This document shows positions 13,763 to 16,426 of a stretch of DNA of 16,426 nucleotides, one piece after another; within the stretch, counting starts at the first letter, position 1; every line of letters begins with the position of its first letter. Under the pieces are notes generated by a model, which had not been told where the DNA came from, made no database searches, and saw nothing but the letters and a program-made list of their open reading frames with translations. Origin of the DNA: Mariniphaga sp. Lineage in GTDB: Bacteria; Bacteroidota; Bacteroidia; Bacteroidales; Prolixibacteraceae. The DNA lies in NCBI GenBank assembly GCA_013203525.1, contig JABMQB010000799.1, positions 1 to 16,426 of the forward strand, read 5' to 3'. A program made the translations under genes and the position numbers.

Positions 13763-15913
13763 ATGAAACGATTCTTAACTATTATGGCTCTGATTTTTGT
13801 ATTCGGAGTATCATACGCTGATGAGGGGATGTGGTTGCCTTCACTAATTCAAAAACTGAATATAAATGAAATGCAACAAATGGGTTGCGAACTTACAGCA
13901 GATGATATTTATAATATCAATAATTCAAGTTTGAAAGATGCAGTTGTAGCACTTAACAGAGGTTCATGTACAGCTGGAATAATTTCAAAAGATGGATTAT
14001 TACTAACCAATCATCATTGTGGATTTGGGGACATTCAGTCACATTCAACAGTTGAAAACGATTATTTGAAGGATGGATTTTGGGCACAAAGCCTTGAAGA
14101 AGAATTACCAAATCCCAGAAAATCGGTTTCTTTTTTAATTCGCATTGAAGATGTAACAAGCAAAGTTTTAGGCGAAGTGAATGCTGATATGAATTATGAG
14201 GAAAGAAGTGCTGAAGTAAGAAGAATATCAGGAGAAATTTCCAGGGAAGCAATTGAAGATTCACATTATGACGCCAGAGTTCAAAGCCTTTTTAACGATA
14301 ATAAATACTACTTATTTGTATACGAAACCTTTACTGATGTTCGATTGGTGGGTTGCCCCCCGGTATCGATCGGTAAATTTGGTGGCGATACTGACAACTG
14401 GATGTGGCCTCGCCATACCGGGGATTTCTGCATGTACCGGGTTTATACAGGACCTGATGGAAAACCTGCCAGATTTAGTGAAGATAACGTCCCACTTCAT
14501 CCAAAACATCATTTGCCGGTTTCAATAAAGGGTGTTGAAAAAGGAGATTTTGCAATGATACTGGGATATCCGGGTGGTACCAGTCGGTATAAGACTTCAA
14601 CAGGGATAAATTATACAATGGAAGTTACCAATACTGCAAGACGTGAAGCAAGAGGGGAAAAACTGGCAATTATTGAGGATTATATGGCAATCAGCCCTGC
14701 TGCCCGTATTCAATATGCATCGAAACATGCAAGCAGTTCAAATTATTATAAACACAGCATAGGGCAGAATAAAGGATTAACTGATTTGAATGTTGTAGCT
14801 AAGAAAAAAGCCATTGAAGAAGATTTTACAAAATGGGTAAATGTAAGTTCTGAAAGAAAAGTAAAATATGGAAAAGCCCTTGATCTGATAAATCAGGGTT
14901 ACGATGATTTGTCGGATGATATTGCAAGAGCCTATATTACAGAATCAATGACTCGTGGACCAGAGATTTTTTCGTTTGCAAACCGTGTTAGTGTATTGGA
15001 AAGATTACTTGACAGAAAAGATGTGGACGAAACACGTGTGGTAACAACAGCCGAAAGAATTGGCGGTAGTATTGACAGTTATTTTAAAAACTACAACGCT
15101 TTAACCGACCAGAGAATCACAGCTGCACTTTTAAAAGTATATCAGGAAAAGGTTGATCCTAAATATTATCCTGCGTTTTTTGAGGATGTACAAAAAAAAT
15201 ACAAAGGAGATTTTAAAAAATTCTCGGAAAAAATGTTTGCAAAAACAATTTTTGCCGATAAATCAAAATTAGAAGTATTTCTTGCTGATCCCAGCCTGAA
15301 AGTCCTTAAAAAAGATAAAGCATATCAGGTAACAAAATCAATCTATGAAACCTATGGAGATCTTACTGATTTGACAGATGAAACAACTCCATTCCTCAAT
15401 GAAGGGAGGCGGTTATTTGTTGCTGGATTAATGGAAATGAATAAAGACAGGAAGTTTTATCCCGACGCAAATTCAAACATGCGATTAACCTATGGAAGTG
15501 TATTGGACTATGTTCCGCGCGATGGTGTTTTAAATAATTACTGGACAACTGCTAAAGGTTATATCGAAAAAGAAATTCCGGGTGATATTGAGTTTAATGT
15601 CCCTCCAAAATTAAAAGAATTAATACTTGATGAGGATTATGGACAATATGCCGATGCCGATGGAACATTGCATGCCTGTTTTCTCACTAACAATGATATT
15701 ACCGGAGGAAATTCTGGAAGCCCGGTTATAAATGGTAAAGGCGAATTAATTGGAATTGCATTCGATGGCAACTGGGAAGCAATGAGTGGCGACCTTGCTT
15801 TTGAGCCTGAACTGCAACGTTGTATCAATGTCGATATCAGGTTTGTGCTTTGGATTATCGACAAATATGCAAGAGCATCGCACTTAATCGATGAAATGAC
15901 AATTGTTAAGTAA
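13763..15913 (+). CDS. S46-family dipeptidyl peptidase, DPP7-like
   Basis: This is a 716-residue exported serine exopeptidase that removes dipeptides from the N-terminus of oligopeptides in the periplasm. The signal peptide is MKRFLTIMALIFVFGVSYA, with likely cleavage before DEGMW (A19/D20), the normal mature start. The chymotrypsin-type triad is present: His85 in LLLTNHHCGFGD, an aspartate in the stretch DTDNWMWPRHTGDF (probably D221), and Ser651 in TGGNSGSPVING. The residue 18 after the serine is Gly669 (in AFDGNWEAMSGD). DPP11 enzymes, specific for Asp/Glu, carry Arg at this position and DPP7 enzymes carry Gly, so broad or hydrophobic P1 preference is expected. Length is normal (about 710-720) and no T9SS C-terminal domain follows. 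It has its own likely promoter and terminator. Such enzymes let peptide-fermenting Bacteroidota feed on protein. Confidence 0.95.
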   Translation: MKRFLTIMALIFVFGVSYADEGMWLPSLIQKLNINEMQQMGCELTADDIYNINNSSLKDAVVALNRGSCTAGIISKDGLLLTNHHCGFGDIQSHSTVENDYLKDGFWAQSLEEELPNPRKSVSFLIRIEDVTSKVLGEVNADMNYEERSAEVRRISGEISREAIEDSHYDARVQSLFNDNKYYLFVYETFTDVRLVGCPPVSIGKFGGDTDNWMWPRHTGDFCMYRVYTGPDGKPARFSEDNVPLHPKHHLPVSIKGVEKGDFAMILGYPGGTSRYKTSTGINYTMEVTNTARREARGEKLAIIEDYMAISPAARIQYASKHASSSNYYKHSIGQNKGLTDLNVVAKKKAIEEDFTKWVNVSSERKVKYGKALDLINQGYDDLSDDIARAYITESMTRGPEIFSFANRVSVLERLLDRKDVDETRVVTTAERIGGSIDSYFKNYNALTDQRITAALLKVYQEKVDPKYYPAFFEDVQKKYKGDFKKFSEKMFAKTIFADKSKLEVFLADPSLKVLKKDKAYQVTKSIYETYGDLTDLTDETTPFLNEGRRLFVAGLMEMNKDRKFYPDANSNMRLTYGSVLDYVPRDGVLNNYWTTAKGYIEKEIPGDIEFNVPPKLKELILDEDYGQYADADGTLHACFLTNNDITGGNSGSPVINGKGELIGIAFDGNWEAMSGDLAFEPELQRCINVDIRFVLWIIDKYARASHLIDEMTIVK

Positions 15914-15936
15914 AAAATATATTCACATAATTTACT

Positions 15937-15964
15937 CCGTCTTTTCCAGGCGGTTTTTTTTATT
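15937..15964 (+). terminator. Rho-independent terminator after the S46 gene
   Basis: CCGTCT and AGGCGG form a 6-bp stem (one G-U pair) around the loop TTTCC, followed by seven T residues and TATTT, 23 bases after the stop codon. The 120 or so bases between this and the intron (15965-16086) hold no coding sequence that I can support. Confidence 0.8.
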
Positions 15965-16086
15965 TAACGGATACGAATAAATTTCTGTTGCCTGATTTTC
16001 CAGCTAGCTTATTTATAATTACAAATGTTTGAATATTCCTTCAACTATCAGATTACCAGCCACAGGCAATTGAATTTATCTGAAGT

Positions 16087-16426
16087 GTGTGCCCAGCATG
16101 AGCATGAGCGCACACTATTTGAAAGCTCTGGATAAATTCGTAAAATACAAATTTCCGGGCATGTAAAATAGCTGTGTGCATGAAATATTTCCAGAGGGTG
16201 CAAGTCCCTTATGCGCAGGAGTAACGTCTTGAAGCATTAGTAAGCCGCACTTTTTGCACATGCAAAAATGTAGTGGTTTGGGGCGACCCATGCAGTGAAG
16301 GAAGCGGGACTACAAACTCCGGTACTGACGTACAGAAACTGGATACGAGGCTTAATAATCCGGATGAGCAAGCACATCATTGTGACGTCCAAAAGCCTGA
16401 AAAGGATGGAGTTTATTAAGTAGATC
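16087..16426 (+). ncRNA. Group II intron, 5' end (ribozyme domain I, incomplete)
   Basis: The sequence from 16087 begins GTGTGCCCAGCATGAG, which corresponds to the conserved bacterial group II intron 5' end (GUGYG; compare GUGUGCCCGGCAUGGG). Further domain I landmarks follow in order: AGGGTGCAAGTCCCT at 16195-16209, like the AGGGUGAGAGUCCC hairpin, CAGGAGTAACGTC, GTGAAGGAAGCGGGAC at 16295-16310, CAAACTCCGGTACTGA at 16313-16328, and GGATACGAGG with GGATGAGCAAGC. This order is that of self-splicing introns with a bacterial-C-like or related domain I. The window stops inside domain I, so the intron-encoded reverse transcriptase, domains V-VI and the 3' splice site are not seen, and mobility cannot be judged. 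It lies in a non-coding gap downstream of a terminator. An extra hairpin arm sits near its start (16109-16179). Confidence 0.88.

Noticed and set aside
13953..14528. Several open frames of 60-100 codons overlapping the S46 gene in other frames
   Set aside because: The S46 frame has all family motifs through this region; the others have no motifs and unlikely residue composition.
13763..15913. Calling the S46 peptidase DPP11 (Asp/Glu-specific)
   Set aside because: The key specificity position is glycine, not arginine.
16049..16082. Terminator-like stem CAGAT/ATCTG just before the intron as its insertion target
   Set aside because: Only five base pairs around a 24-base loop, with no T-run; too weak to claim.
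16174..16426. Alternative group II intron 5' end at the second GTGTGC (16174)
   Set aside because: GTGTGCAT here pairs with ATGCGCA (16211-16217) around the AGGG...CCCT hairpin, which makes it an internal domain I stem, whereas 16087 matches the conserved first bases GTGTGCCCAGCATG much better.

Overview
The window (about 16.4 kb, AT-rich) looks like chromosomal DNA from a member of the Bacteroidota, most likely an anaerobic or facultative Marinilabiliales/Prolixibacteraceae-type organism; the genus is not determined. The evidence is the gene content (DUF4837 lipoprotein, S46 dipeptidyl peptidase, Bacteroidetes-type dihydroorotase with a DDQVHFREPG motif, M23 peptidase next to dxr and rseP). 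In addition, the Bacteroidetes -7 promoter box TAnnTTTG sits a short distance upstream of several starts, and Shine-Dalgarno sequences are mostly weak.

Left block (1-4312, all minus strand): the N-terminus of a family 2 glycosyltransferase that runs off the window edge, a VOC/PhnB-like protein, the C-terminal remnant of a heavy-metal P-type ATPase, and a tight molybdate-uptake operon (GNAT acetyltransferase, modA, modB, modC). The ATPase remnant lies directly behind modC, in the same reading frame, and has lost its phosphorylation and metal-transport domains.

Second block (4542-8494, plus strand): a polyprenol-phosphate mannosyltransferase-like GT2 with a good terminator; a self-contained ECF sigma factor plus overlapping four-helix membrane protein, with a plausible ECF-type promoter; then pyrC (dihydroorotase) overlapping mobA (Moco guanylyltransferase). 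modABC and mobA together suggest an active molybdoenzyme economy.

Third block (8491-13307, minus strand): an M23 peptidase, dxr (MEP isoprenoid pathway) and rseP (site-2 protease) form one operon. It is followed by tatA with its own promoter and by a DUF4837 lipoprotein whose stop codon overlaps that of mobA. This is an envelope and isoprenoid block.

Right block (13484-16426, plus strand): a 71-residue, possibly truncated membrane protein, an exported S46 dipeptidyl peptidase predicted to be DPP7-like rather than DPP11-like, a terminator, and the 5' end of a group II intron (ribozyme domain I) that leaves the window before any reverse transcriptase is reached.

No tRNA, rRNA, CRISPR array, IS element or prophage was seen. 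The most notable items are the group II intron 5' end with its extra hairpin arm, the sigma/membrane-protein pair without a recognisable anti-sigma domain, the ATPase remnant behind modC, and the truncated 71-residue gene.
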